Position numbers and translations under genes: made by a program. DNA of 64,000 bases. It comes from CAYNST01 sp964641175. GTDB taxonomy: Bacteria; Pseudomonadota; Gammaproteobacteria; Pseudomonadales; Cellvibrionaceae. Shown here piece after piece: positions 1 to 7,795 of the stretch. The stretch is from the NCBI GenBank assembly GCA_964641175.1, contig CAZXLJ010000001.1:10649-74648 (forward strand), given 5' to 3'. The notes beneath the pieces are model-generated. The model ran no database searches. It was not told where the DNA came from and saw only the letters and a program-made list of their open reading frames with translations. Within the stretch, counting starts at the first letter, position 1; every line of letters starts with the position of its first letter.

Positions 1-27
1 AACCCGCCTTTCCGTCAGCCCGTGCGA

Positions 28-555
28 TCAGTGCACCGCGAAGCTGTCTGAAACCGCCGCCGTGTACGAACGGCTCTTTTCGATCAGGCGAGCAGCTCGC
101 TGGGCCGGATTGGGAATATTGATCAGCGCAAAATAATCAAACAGACTCACCACTTCAACGCCGTTGTCTACCTGGGTTGCGCGTGCAGTGAAATCCTGCA
201 GGCGCTGCATCACCACTTTTTCCACCGCGAGTTCGGCCGCCAGCAAATGTTTGTTGATCATCTGACACTGCACCCGGGTAAAACTGCAGTAATCAGAAAG
301 CAGTGCCCGCGTCTGGCGCAGTTGGTTCAAGAGCCGCTGATTGCTTTGGTCTGCACCCCAGACAATCTGCTGCGCCTCTTCGAGTGCCTTGCGATTGAGT
401 TCCTTTTGAGTGGCATCCAGCCAAGTAAGCCAGAGGATCAGGGTAATATTCGCCCCATATTTTTCCTGAAGATCCAGACACGAAATCTTTACGGACTCAA
501 CTTCATAAAGACCGGTTGCGAATGCCCACAGATCATTCAATACATCGTTATTCAT
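28..555 (-). CDS. TIGR02444 (DUF2390) family protein
   Basis: The 175-residue product matches the TIGR02444/DUF2390 family, small cytoplasmic proteins of unknown function in gammaproteobacteria. The family signature is visible at the N-terminus: LWAFATGLYEVE, then CLDLQEKYGANITLILW. No signal peptide or membrane segment is evident and the protein looks mostly helical. It ends 149 bp downstream of the motor operon on the same strand. In related bacteria this family usually sits near housekeeping genes, so it probably marks chromosomal backbone next to the accessory cluster (inference). Confidence 0.85.
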   Translation of the reverse strand: MNNDVLNDLWAFATGLYEVESVKISCLDLQEKYGANITLILWLTWLDATQKELNRKALEEAQQIVWGADQSNQRLLNQLRQTRALLSDYCSFTRVQCQMINKHLLAAELAVEKVVMQRLQDFTARATQVDNGVEVVSLFDYFALINIPNPAQRAARLIEKSRSYTAAVSDSFAVH

Positions 556-704
556 GGTAAAAACTCTTATCAGCTTTGAGAAATCTCTGCCGGATTACCG
601 GACGCGATTAATTTTTTTGAATTATGCATGCAACCCTACGCCGCTACTTTTAATTAGTCCAGAGCAGGGGGTAGGGCTCGTTCACACTATTGCGATAAGC
701 AATT

Positions 705-1670
705 TCACGGCAGGAATTCGATCGGATAATGGACGGTAATCGCCTGGACTTTTTTCGCACTGAATTGCAGGGATTTCAGCCGGCCGAGAATGCTTCGTTC
801 CAGTCCTGCATCATTGAGTTCGCTGCTGACAATTTCTGCATGGGTCACGGTACCGTCCGGTGCAATGGTCAGCGCTATCAAAACAGTCCCCCGCAACGAC
901 GGCTTTGCCCGGCGCGCCCGGTTATACAGCGCCTGCAATTGCCCTTTATGGCGGTCGACAATCAGGGTTACTTCCTCCTGCGAACGCAGGTCGCTCGCGG
1001 GCGCAGCTTGCGGCGCCGGCGCGGAGATTATTTCGGAATTGGCGGCCAGCACTTCTCGTACCTCTGTCATTTCCCGCGCCGCAAGTTCAGCCGGTTGCGC
1101 AGCGACCCTGTGCTCGCTGGTATCCACGCCCCCACTGTCCCGGGCCGCCGTGCGCAGCTGTGGTTCTGGGGCCGCAGCAGCAACACTTGAATTCCTGGAT
1201 ATCGGACCGCTCAACCGGCCGGCCAGATCACCGGTGTCTGCCAGTTCGCGCAGAGCTTCCATCTCTTTCATCAGGCCGCTGTTCGCCGCCGCTTCCCGTG
1301 CCTGGCGCTGCTGTCCCGTCAGGGGCTTCTCCGGCTCCACCGGTCGTGGGCGAAGGCGGGGCGGCGCCGGTTTTGCAGCCTCAGGACGCGGCTCGATTTC
1401 CGGTGGGATAACGGGCCGGGGCTTTTTTTCTGGCGCACGGACGACGGGCTCAGGGGGAGACTTTTCCCGGTGGTGAGTGATGAATCTGGCCACCCGCTCC
1501 GGCGCACGCACTGTTGCGCGCGGTTCTGCAGGCACCTCCATTCGGGAGATCAGAAAACCGAGACCCAGGACGAGGCAGATTAACGCAACCGCAGTCGCTG
1601 AGAACCAGACATCATTCTTCGAACCCGGCCGCCACGCCAGCGCCAGCTCTCGATAATGCACTGTGTCCAT
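705..1670 (-). CDS. TonB-like energy transducer with AgmX/PglI-type C-terminal domain
   Basis: Inner-membrane protein of 321 residues: one N-terminal transmembrane segment (about residues 22-41), a long Pro/Glu/Lys/Arg-rich periplasmic linker (about 47-115), and a C-terminal domain (about 235-321) containing LYNRARRAKPSLRGTVLIAL and APDGTVTHAEIVSS. That C-terminal pattern is typical of the AgmX/PglI (GltJ) family and of TonB-like transducers, which pass energy from a TolQR/ExbBD motor to the cell envelope. The start at 1670 was chosen because its ATG overlaps the TAA of the preceding exbD (TAATG), implying translational coupling. It is the last gene of the motor operon. A TonB for siderophore uptake is possible but less likely, since no TonB-dependent receptor is nearby. 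Confidence 0.8.
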   Translation of the reverse strand: MDTVHYRELALAWRPGSKNDVWFSATAVALICLVLGLGFLISRMEVPAEPRATVRAPERVARFITHHREKSPPEPVVRAPEKKPRPVIPPEIEPRPEAAKPAPPRLRPRPVEPEKPLTGQQRQAREAAANSGLMKEMEALRELADTGDLAGRLSGPISRNSSVAAAAPEPQLRTAARDSGGVDTSEHRVAAQPAELAAREMTEVREVLAANSEIISAPAPQAAPASDLRSQEEVTLIVDRHKGQLQALYNRARRAKPSLRGTVLIALTIAPDGTVTHAEIVSSELNDAGLERSILGRLKSLQFSAKKVQAITVHYPIEFLP

Positions 1671-2179
1671 TAATCGCCGATCCCGGCCTGGCTTTTCTGC
1701 TGAGCGGCAAAGGCGATCCGGGTGTAGTTTGCCGCCTGGCAAGTCTGCAAAATGCGGTGCAATAATCCGTAAGCAATATTTTCATCTCCCATGATTGTCA
1801 CCGCCAGCCCGGCCGCCTCCGTGTCGCTGCCCAATTGCCTGTTCTTGCCGTGAAACGCCAGCTCTTCCTGCAGCGGTGCTATCAATTCGTCGCTGGATGA
1901 ATCCAGTGACTGCAATTGCACGACTTCCTTGCCCTGCAGCAGTATCCGATCTGGCGTGATTGCCAACACCACGGAATCCTCGGGAACTTTCCGACTCACC
2001 GAACTCGGCAATGTCAGGTCCTTCTGGCTCGGCAGTTGCGGAGCACTGGATGAATTGACCAGAAGGAAAAACACCAGAATCGTGAAAATGTCCATCAGCG
2101 AAACCAGATTCAATGGCTTCGGTTTGAGCATTCCATGATGTCGTTCCATGCGCCGGGCGCGGCGAGACTTACTCTTCAT
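1670..2179 (-). CDS. ExbD/TolR-family protein (second copy, with proton-path Asp)
   Basis: Biopolymer-transport ExbD/TolR family, 169 residues: a basic cytoplasmic N-terminus, one transmembrane helix and a periplasmic domain. The helix contains LVSLMDIFTILVFFLLV, keeping the conserved membrane aspartate (D30) that takes part in proton flow in ExbD/TolR. The periplasmic part includes ITPDRILLQGKEV. The start at 2179 (MKSKSRR) overlaps the 3' end of the upstream exbD by 11 bp; earlier in-frame starts would lie deeper in that gene. It is followed by the AgmX-like gene with a TAATG overlap. It probably forms a mixed dimer with the neighbouring ExbD inside the ExbB pore (inference). Confidence 0.85.
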   Translation of the reverse strand: MKSKSRRARRMERHHGMLKPKPLNLVSLMDIFTILVFFLLVNSSSAPQLPSQKDLTLPSSVSRKVPEDSVVLAITPDRILLQGKEVVQLQSLDSSSDELIAPLQEELAFHGKNRQLGSDTEAAGLAVTIMGDENIAYGLLHRILQTCQAANYTRIAFAAQQKSQAGIGD

Positions 2180-2738
2180 TCGCGCCACCTTCAGGCGACC
2201 GGATTGTCTCGCCCAGTTGCTGCAGGGAGATTTCCCTGTCTGCTGTTTGCGAAGGAACTCCACCAATAGCCACGTCGGGAAATAATTCGTACTCTTCCAG
2301 AGTTGCCTGGTTCACCACCCGGGCAATACTGACCTGGTCCATGATTTCGATGAGCTGGCTGTAGCTGATATCGGCATGCAGCAATAACGTTATGGCACGA
2401 TTTTCTGGAAAGGTGGATTTGATCTGCAGTAGCGTCGCATTGACTGACCGCCAGTTGATCGTACGGTTGACTACGGGGAATTCGGCGATGCGGCCGAGTT
2501 GCGCGTCATGGATTTCCATCCGGTCCGGGTACACCAGCATCTGCAGCTGGAGGGTCACTCTTGCCTCCGGACTGGTTTCCGCGCCGAGTCCCGGCAAAGT
2601 CAGCTCCAGCACGGTCATCCGTGAAAAAACCGCGGTGATCAACAAAAACGGCACCAGCACGACCATCAGGTTGAGAAACGCGGTGATGTTAAGCTCCACC
2701 GTTTCCTGCAGAATTTTTTTTCTGCGCCGCAACTTCAT
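2169..2738 (-). CDS. ExbD/TolR-family protein (first copy, membrane Asp replaced by Asn)
   Basis: ExbD/TolR-family protein of 189 residues with a single transmembrane helix at about 19-38 and a periplasmic domain with segments such as MLVYPDRMEIHDAQ and AITLLLHADISYSQLIEIMD. At the position of the otherwise conserved proton-path aspartate the sequence reads ITAFLNLMVVLVPFLLI, with Asn at residue 23. The partner encoded next keeps the Asp, so the motor may have one active and one inactive subunit. The gene starts 7 bp after exbB and overlaps the second exbD, so all are one operon. Confidence 0.85.
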   Translation of the reverse strand: MKLRRRKKILQETVELNITAFLNLMVVLVPFLLITAVFSRMTVLELTLPGLGAETSPEARVTLQLQMLVYPDRMEIHDAQLGRIAEFPVVNRTINWRSVNATLLQIKSTFPENRAITLLLHADISYSQLIEIMDQVSIARVVNQATLEEYELFPDVAIGGVPSQTADREISLQQLGETIRSPEGGANEE

Positions 2739-2745
2739 GGCAGCG

Positions 2746-3363
2746 CTATTCTTCAGTAATCAGGTTAAGACACTTCACGCTCGCCATTTCGATGTTGTCC
2801 ACCAGCCGGGTCGTCTTGGTGGCCAGCCAGGTGTGCATGAATATCAACGGGATGGCTGCGACCAGACCAAACGCGGTGGTATTCATGGCCACCGAGATGC
2901 TCGCCGATAGCAGATCCGCCTTTTCGGCCGGATCTGCACTGGCCACTGCAGTAAATGCCTGTATAAGCCCGATAATTGTTCCTAACAAACCCAGCAGAGT
3001 GGCTATGTTGGCGAGGGTAGCCAGATAATGTGTTCTCTTTTCCAGCTCGGGCATGACTTCCATAATGCCCTCATCCATGGCACTTTCGATGGCCTCTCTC
3101 CGGGCATGCCGGCGCATTCTGGCGAGGCCATATTGCAGCACACGCGCCAGCGGCGTGGTATGCGACTGCAGCAGCCGTTCAGCCTGGGGTAAATCGCGGG
3201 CGTGTAACAGGGGGATAAGCTGAGTCCAGACCCGGTTGGTCCTGGACTGCGTGGATGAGATCACAACCAGCCGCTCAACGGCGATGATCACGCCACTGGC
3301 GAACACCGCGAGTATCGCGTACATGAAGGGGCCGCCGGATTGAAAAAATTTAACCAGTTCCAT
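2746..3363 (-). CDS. MotA/TolQ/ExbB proton-channel protein
   Basis: TolQ/ExbB/MotA-family inner-membrane channel subunit, 205 residues. Three hydrophobic segments are visible (about 13-31, 115-135 and 155-178). The family signatures are ATLLGLLGTIIGLIQAF in the second helix and SISVAMNTTAFGLVAAIP in the third. In this family a ring of these subunits surrounds two ExbD/TolR helices and converts proton-motive force to torque or force on the envelope. It is the first gene of the four-gene motor operon (ExbB, ExbD, ExbD, AgmX-like). It lies 145 bp downstream of the small gene that ends the T6SS minus arm, on the same strand, so read-through from the T6SS arm is possible but not shown. Confidence 0.9.
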   Translation of the reverse strand: MELVKFFQSGGPFMYAILAVFASGVIIAVERLVVISSTQSRTNRVWTQLIPLLHARDLPQAERLLQSHTTPLARVLQYGLARMRRHARREAIESAMDEGIMEVMPELEKRTHYLATLANIATLLGLLGTIIGLIQAFTAVASADPAEKADLLSASISVAMNTTAFGLVAAIPLIFMHTWLATKTTRLVDNIEMASVKCLNLITEE

Positions 3364-3508
3364 TGAGTGGTGCCTCGAACTTCTTGGATATTGTTATCAG
3401 AGATTGCAGAAATCGCTGCAGAATTCAGCGAAGGATTGGACCAGCTTTGCGGGACAGATTACAAATAGACCTTCAGGCTGACAGACGGATCACGACCGAT
3501 GCACGACC

Positions 3509-3760
3509 CTATTTCGCTCTTTGTCGCTCGCCCGGGATCGTTTTTGCATTATCAGCCACGGCGGTGGTATCGGGCTGATTGATAAAGCCGGCGAGATCGT
3601 CATCAAACCAGTGCTGGGCGACGGTGTCGCCGTTAAACTCACGATCAATCCGGTCCATTAATGCTCGCCGCCGGGCCAGGTATTCATAGCGGCTGAGCCG
3701 ACGTTCGAAATAGTCGTCCAGCAACTCCCGTACCAGCGCGGAATAATTAATCTCCGTCAT
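3509..3760 (-). CDS. small hypothetical protein at the end of the T6SS minus arm
   Basis: Predicted 83-residue, charged, soluble helical protein, without signal peptide or membrane segment. It contains LVRELLDDYFERRLSRYEYL and RRALMDRIDREFNGD. I do not recognise a named family. The start at 3760 (MTEINYS) is preferred over one 12 codons upstream because GGAG lies about 10 bp before it. It starts 68 bp downstream of ppkA on the same strand, which suggests co-transcription and perhaps a role with the kinase (inference). Confidence 0.6.
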   Translation of the reverse strand: MTEINYSALVRELLDDYFERRLSRYEYLARRRALMDRIDREFNGDTVAQHWFDDDLAGFINQPDTTAVADNAKTIPGERQRAK

Positions 3761-3827
3761 GTCGTAGCTCCAATTTCCATGGGTCGGCCGTACCACCAGT
3801 ATTGTGCAGCAGATTAATCATTTTTAT

Positions 3828-6458
3828 TCACGATGTCGGGACGAGTTCGCGCAACACCCGGAAACCGTTGTCTGATCCCGGCTGTCCCGCCGGCTGGCTA
3901 TAGTCTATTGAACACTCATCCATCGGCGTCGCAAACGAGCCACCCGCAGCCACAAGGCCAGTCGAACTGGTTACCCACTCCGCAGCGTTACCGATATGGT
4001 TGACCAAACCCCAGCTATTTTGCTTGCCTACGGTGGCATTTACCAGCGTTCCGCCAACATTTATCCCCCGATTGTCCAGTTTGCAGTTCCGGTTCGCATC
4101 GAGCCCGTTCCCGCTTGCCTGCGCCGCGTGCTGCCATTCCTCCAGCGTGGGAAGCCTGTACTTGAACCCGGTTTCAGCACTCAGCCACGACATATAACTG
4201 CCGATCAGTTCGATGGGCAGACCGGTCGCCGGCAATGCCGTATTGCTCTCGTTGAGGCTGCGGCAGGAACCGCTGGCGCGACAGTAGTGATTGATCTCGG
4301 CAACGGTCACTTCGTATTTACCCACAGCGAACGCCGGGACGGAACTCCCCGCCGGGATAACTACCATTCTGGGGCTGCGACCGCCGCCGGACAGTATATC
4401 CTGACACAATCCACGCTTGCCTTTATTCCCCGCCCCGGCCAGAGACAAGGTGCAATTGTCGCGCGTGGTGATATCTATATCCATCAATGTGGCGTTATTC
4501 GGAAACACCGAGAGAGCGGCCGTTCGAGCCGCCTTGGCCCGCTCGGGGAAATTGCGCGCAATCTTGGAAATGCAATCACTCAGGCCGCGAACGATGGCTG
4601 CTTCCTGACCGCCGTATCGCTCCATATTGAGGGTGCGCAGTCTTTGTATATCCTGAATGAAAATGTCCATTTCGAGCAGCCGATTGCAGTGCAGCTGCTC
4701 GGTTACGCTCGCCAGAACCCGGTCAAATTCCTGTTGGCGTACCGCGGCTGTCGTATCGGTCGGCGTGGCTTGCGGTTGTTGCTGCGTTCCGGGCTGGCGC
4801 GATTTATCCGTTTTCGTACGTTCCTGCTCAAGCAGATCGCCTTCCACCGACTCAACGATCTGGCTCAACACTTTAAGTTCGATTTCACCTTGGTGATAAC
4901 GCCCACCCCGCTCGATATATTGCTTCGCGAGGTCGATGTCATTTTTTTCGAGAGCGGCTTCAATCTGTACCAGATAAAGCCCATAGACCTGCTTGAGCGT
5001 CGTGCGCACCTGCTCGTTATCCATTCCCAGCAGCTCCATCAGGTTCTGCACCCGCTCCCAGAGTACACGCTCCCAGCGTTCGTCAAACACCGGCGATGCT
5101 ATCATCTCGGAGATATTTTTCTGCAGCAGCTCCAACCGTATCTGTCGCTCGATCTGCACACGCACCTGTTCTTCTGACATCTTCGGTTGCGAATAACGGA
5201 ACGTCTGGGTATTGAAGTAGGCAACGGCCGATACCAGCGTAATAAGCAATACTGCCGCCATCATCCAGATCTGCGGCGGCAGGCTATCTTTCTTTTTCAG
5301 CTGATTGGCGAACTCGTGGACCGAGCCTATCCGGTCCTGGCGGTTGAATGCCAGGGCCCGCTCAACGGCTCGCCATTGATCCTTGCGCAGACCTTCGATT
5401 CTGGCGGGTTTCAGGCCCAGCTTCTTGGCATCCCGGGCGTTCTTTCGCTGGTACGGATGCTTGCCGGTAAACATTTCGTAAGCAATACAGCCGACGGCAT
5501 AGATATCGTCCCGCACATCCGGAGGGCCGCCTTCGAGCATTTCCAGGCTGGCATAGGCCGGCGTCAACGCCCCCAGGTTACCGGCGTCGAACACGGTTTT
5601 ATCATCGTAGTCCTGGTCGCCCAGTTCGGCGCTGGCAACCGCCCGGGCAATCCCGAAATCGAACACCTTTGCGGTGTTGTACTGCGTGACGAAAATATTG
5701 CCGGGTTTCAAATCCGAGTGAATGATGTTCTGATCATGTGCGTAGGCCAGGGCCGCACAAATGCCTTCGAGTATGGCCCACACGTCCGGACGTGGCAGCC
5801 CCCCCGTGTTCCGGTATTTTTTTATCAGGACATCCAGTCCCACCCCTTCGAGATACTCCATGGTCATGAAGACCGTGTCGCCGTCTTTATCAAAATCGTA
5901 AACGTTGACGATGTTGGGATGCGCGATCCGCTGCGTCTTGCGAGATTCCCGCTGCAGCGCGATAAATGCTTCCGGATGGTATTTGAATTCTTCTCCGAGA
6001 ACCTTGATGGCGACATACGGATCCCGGTCCTGAGCCTCTACCTTGAGCAGATCCTTTGCCTTGTAAACCACACCCATGCCGCCGGCGCCGAGAACCCGCT
6101 CCAGAATAAACCTGTTTTTCAGAATATCCGTTGGCGTCAGACTGGCATTGCGGCCATTTCTGGGGGGAGGTGGTGGCTGTACCGATTCGGTATCCAGCGG
6201 CTGGGTATCCGCCGGGATCCGCAGATCCCGGCCGACATCGACGGCGGTGTAAGATGATTCGTCATCCAGAATGCCCGAACCGAGAGAGGGTTCGATGTCG
6301 GTGTCTGAGGACAGCGAACCACTCGCTGCAACCAGATCGCCAGGGGGGTCCGCCGGCCGCGCTACCTTGGCTTTCGCCGGGCGAATGCGTGTCTTGTCCT
6401 GGTCTTTCGACCCGTACACCGATTCGTCTGGCTGCTGGCCCAACTTGTCTTTACTCAT
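3828..6458 (-). CDS. ppkA: T6SS Ser/Thr protein kinase PpkA with fused periplasmic FGE (SUMF1-like) domain
   Basis: Transmembrane Ser/Thr kinase, 876 residues. An acidic/Pro-rich leader precedes the kinase domain (about 117-390): glycine loop LGAGGMGVVYKAKD, lysine in YVAIKVLG (K152), catalytic loop HSDLKPGNIF (D249) and DFG at 267-269. The usual HRD Arg is Ser, so this is a non-RD kinase. One transmembrane helix (about 397-415) is followed by a coiled-coil-rich periplasmic region. The C-terminal domain (about 700-876) is of the FGE-sulfatase/SUMF1 type: RMVVIPAGS, VGKYEVTVAEIN, YRLPTLEEWQHAAQ, IGNAAEWV, NGFRVLREL. In the P. aeruginosa H1-T6SS, PpkA phosphorylates the FHA protein Fha1 and is activated by the separate FGE-fold protein TagR; here the FGE domain is part of the kinase. 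It starts 62 bp after pppA and is the penultimate gene of the arm. Confidence 0.92.
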   Translation of the reverse strand: MSKDKLGQQPDESVYGSKDQDKTRIRPAKAKVARPADPPGDLVAASGSLSSDTDIEPSLGSGILDDESSYTAVDVGRDLRIPADTQPLDTESVQPPPPPRNGRNASLTPTDILKNRFILERVLGAGGMGVVYKAKDLLKVEAQDRDPYVAIKVLGEEFKYHPEAFIALQRESRKTQRIAHPNIVNVYDFDKDGDTVFMTMEYLEGVGLDVLIKKYRNTGGLPRPDVWAILEGICAALAYAHDQNIIHSDLKPGNIFVTQYNTAKVFDFGIARAVASAELGDQDYDDKTVFDAGNLGALTPAYASLEMLEGGPPDVRDDIYAVGCIAYEMFTGKHPYQRKNARDAKKLGLKPARIEGLRKDQWRAVERALAFNRQDRIGSVHEFANQLKKKDSLPPQIWMMAAVLLITLVSAVAYFNTQTFRYSQPKMSEEQVRVQIERQIRLELLQKNISEMIASPVFDERWERVLWERVQNLMELLGMDNEQVRTTLKQVYGLYLVQIEAALEKNDIDLAKQYIERGGRYHQGEIELKVLSQIVESVEGDLLEQERTKTDKSRQPGTQQQPQATPTDTTAAVRQQEFDRVLASVTEQLHCNRLLEMDIFIQDIQRLRTLNMERYGGQEAAIVRGLSDCISKIARNFPERAKAARTAALSVFPNNATLMDIDITTRDNCTLSLAGAGNKGKRGLCQDILSGGGRSPRMVVIPAGSSVPAFAVGKYEVTVAEINHYCRASGSCRSLNESNTALPATGLPIELIGSYMSWLSAETGFKYRLPTLEEWQHAAQASGNGLDANRNCKLDNRGINVGGTLVNATVGKQNSWGLVNHIGNAAEWVTSSTGLVAAGGSFATPMDECSIDYSQPAGQPGSDNGFRVLRELVPTS

Positions 6459-6520
6459 CTGGCTGATTCTTCTGTTCCGCTGCGGTCATCGGATTCCCTG
6501 CAATCGTTCAGTGCATCACC

Positions 6521-7321
6521 TTAAATCAACTGGTGATGACCGCTATAGTCTTCGAACTCACTGCTTTCGAACTTTCCCGGCTCGCCTTTTATTACAATCA
6601 CCGATACGTTATCGGGCGCACCGTTTTCAAGAGAGGCAGCGACAAGCGCATCGGCCGCACCCTGTGCATCGTGGCGATTCAGGAGCGCCCGGATCTTCTG
6701 CAGGTCGACTGTATTGTGAAGCCCGTCGCTGCACAGCAGGAACGTGTCCCCCATCTGCACATTGAACACTGCCATATCCACCAGCCCCTCTTCATCCACG
6801 CCCACTGCACGGGTGATCACATTCGACTGGGGATGATCGGCAGCTTCTTCCGCCGTAATCGCGCCCATGCGCACCAATTCCTGCACATGACTGTGATCCG
6901 ATGTAATCTGCGTCAGTTGCTGATTACGCAGCCGATACAACCGGGAATCTCCTAGCCAGAGGGAAACGCCGACTCGCCCGCATATCAGTAGGCTGACCAG
7001 GGTGCTCCCCATGGTCGCACCTTCCTCAAACATGGTCGATGCGTAATGCAATATGCGCTGGTTGGCGTCGCGCAACTTCTGCTCAATTTCGTCGACAAAC
7101 GTACTTAAGCGCAGACTACCGTTCGATTCAGCCAGACTTTCCACGATAATGCGGCTGGCTACGTCGCCAACCTGATGTCCCCCCATTCCGTCGGCCACCG
7201 CCCACAGGCGGATATCGGGACGGGCGATCAATGCGTCTTCGTTCAGCTCTCGCACGCGGCCACGGTCAGTTCGGGCACCACAATGCCACTCGATCGGGCG
7301 GCGGAAGGTTTTATCGCTCAT
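6521..7321 (-). CDS. pppA: T6SS PP2C-family Ser/Thr phosphatase
   Basis: PPM/PP2C metal-dependent protein phosphatase, 266 residues, cytoplasmic. Motifs: TDRGRVRELNEDALIARPD near the N-terminus, LWAVADGMGGHQVGDVAS (metal-binding Asp in DGMGGH), LVSLLICGRVGVSLWLGDSR, LLCSDGLHNTV and GAPDNVSVIVIK near the C-terminus. In H1-type T6SS, PppA removes the phosphate that PpkA puts on the FHA protein, switching secretion off. Lying between tssM and ppkA, as in P. aeruginosa, supports this role. A 474-bp gap separates it from tssM, so pppA-ppkA may have its own promoter. Confidence 0.92.
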   Translation of the reverse strand: MSDKTFRRPIEWHCGARTDRGRVRELNEDALIARPDIRLWAVADGMGGHQVGDVASRIIVESLAESNGSLRLSTFVDEIEQKLRDANQRILHYASTMFEEGATMGSTLVSLLICGRVGVSLWLGDSRLYRLRNQQLTQITSDHSHVQELVRMGAITAEEAADHPQSNVITRAVGVDEEGLVDMAVFNVQMGDTFLLCSDGLHNTVDLQKIRALLNRHDAQGAADALVAASLENGAPDNVSVIVIKGEPGKFESSEFEDYSGHHQLI

Positions 7322-7795
7322 CTGTTTTTTCTACCGTCTGTACATTATTAAACCAAGTTGGCGCGTGAAATTCTATTGTCTAAGTCGCATTGGTAGCGTC
7401 CGGTCGATCAAAAAACACTCTTCGATGACCGTTCGTCGCCGTGATCGCCCTATCCAACCGCGCCTGAACCCTGTGCACCGCAATGCCGCCCCCCTCGAGG
7501 GTCACCATCTTTAACCAGATGAAGCAGGCCTAAGAACCGGTACGCGGACGGGCGTTCGCTTCGCACCAAGTCCGGGGAAGTGACGATTTAACCTTTTGGA
7601 AGGCTCTACAATATCCTGCAGAACGAAGAATTAGTAAATGGATCATGGTATCCACTGACAAATATTCTGCAAGCAATACTCTTCCAGGGAGCACAGTCGC
7701 AAGACAGACCCGCAGCCCTCTCTCGGAATCATGCATTTTTCTCCCCGCGCGCGACTGTCCATTATCACTTCGCCTGACCTTACCAAGACCCGGCG
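7322..7795. other. intergenic region between tssM and pppA
   Basis: 474 bp without a convincing gene. A 68-codon reading frame at 7530-7736 (minus) has no recognisable features and was not called. The part next to pppA is AT-rich (around 7322-7390) and could hold a promoter for pppA-ppkA, but I cannot identify convincing -35/-10 elements. No hairpin with a T-run was seen after tssM. Confidence 0.5.

Noticed and set aside
705..3363. Classical TonB-ExbB-ExbD siderophore system
   Set aside because: Two ExbD copies, an AgmX-type C-terminus and no TonB-dependent receptor argue for an Agl/Glt-like motor, though this cannot be excluded by sequence alone.
3996..6257. Long plus-strand reading frames (393 and 356 codons) opposite ppkA
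   Set aside because: They lie antisense to a clear kinase gene, have no recognisable motifs, and their codons are those of the shadow frame of a GC-rich gene.
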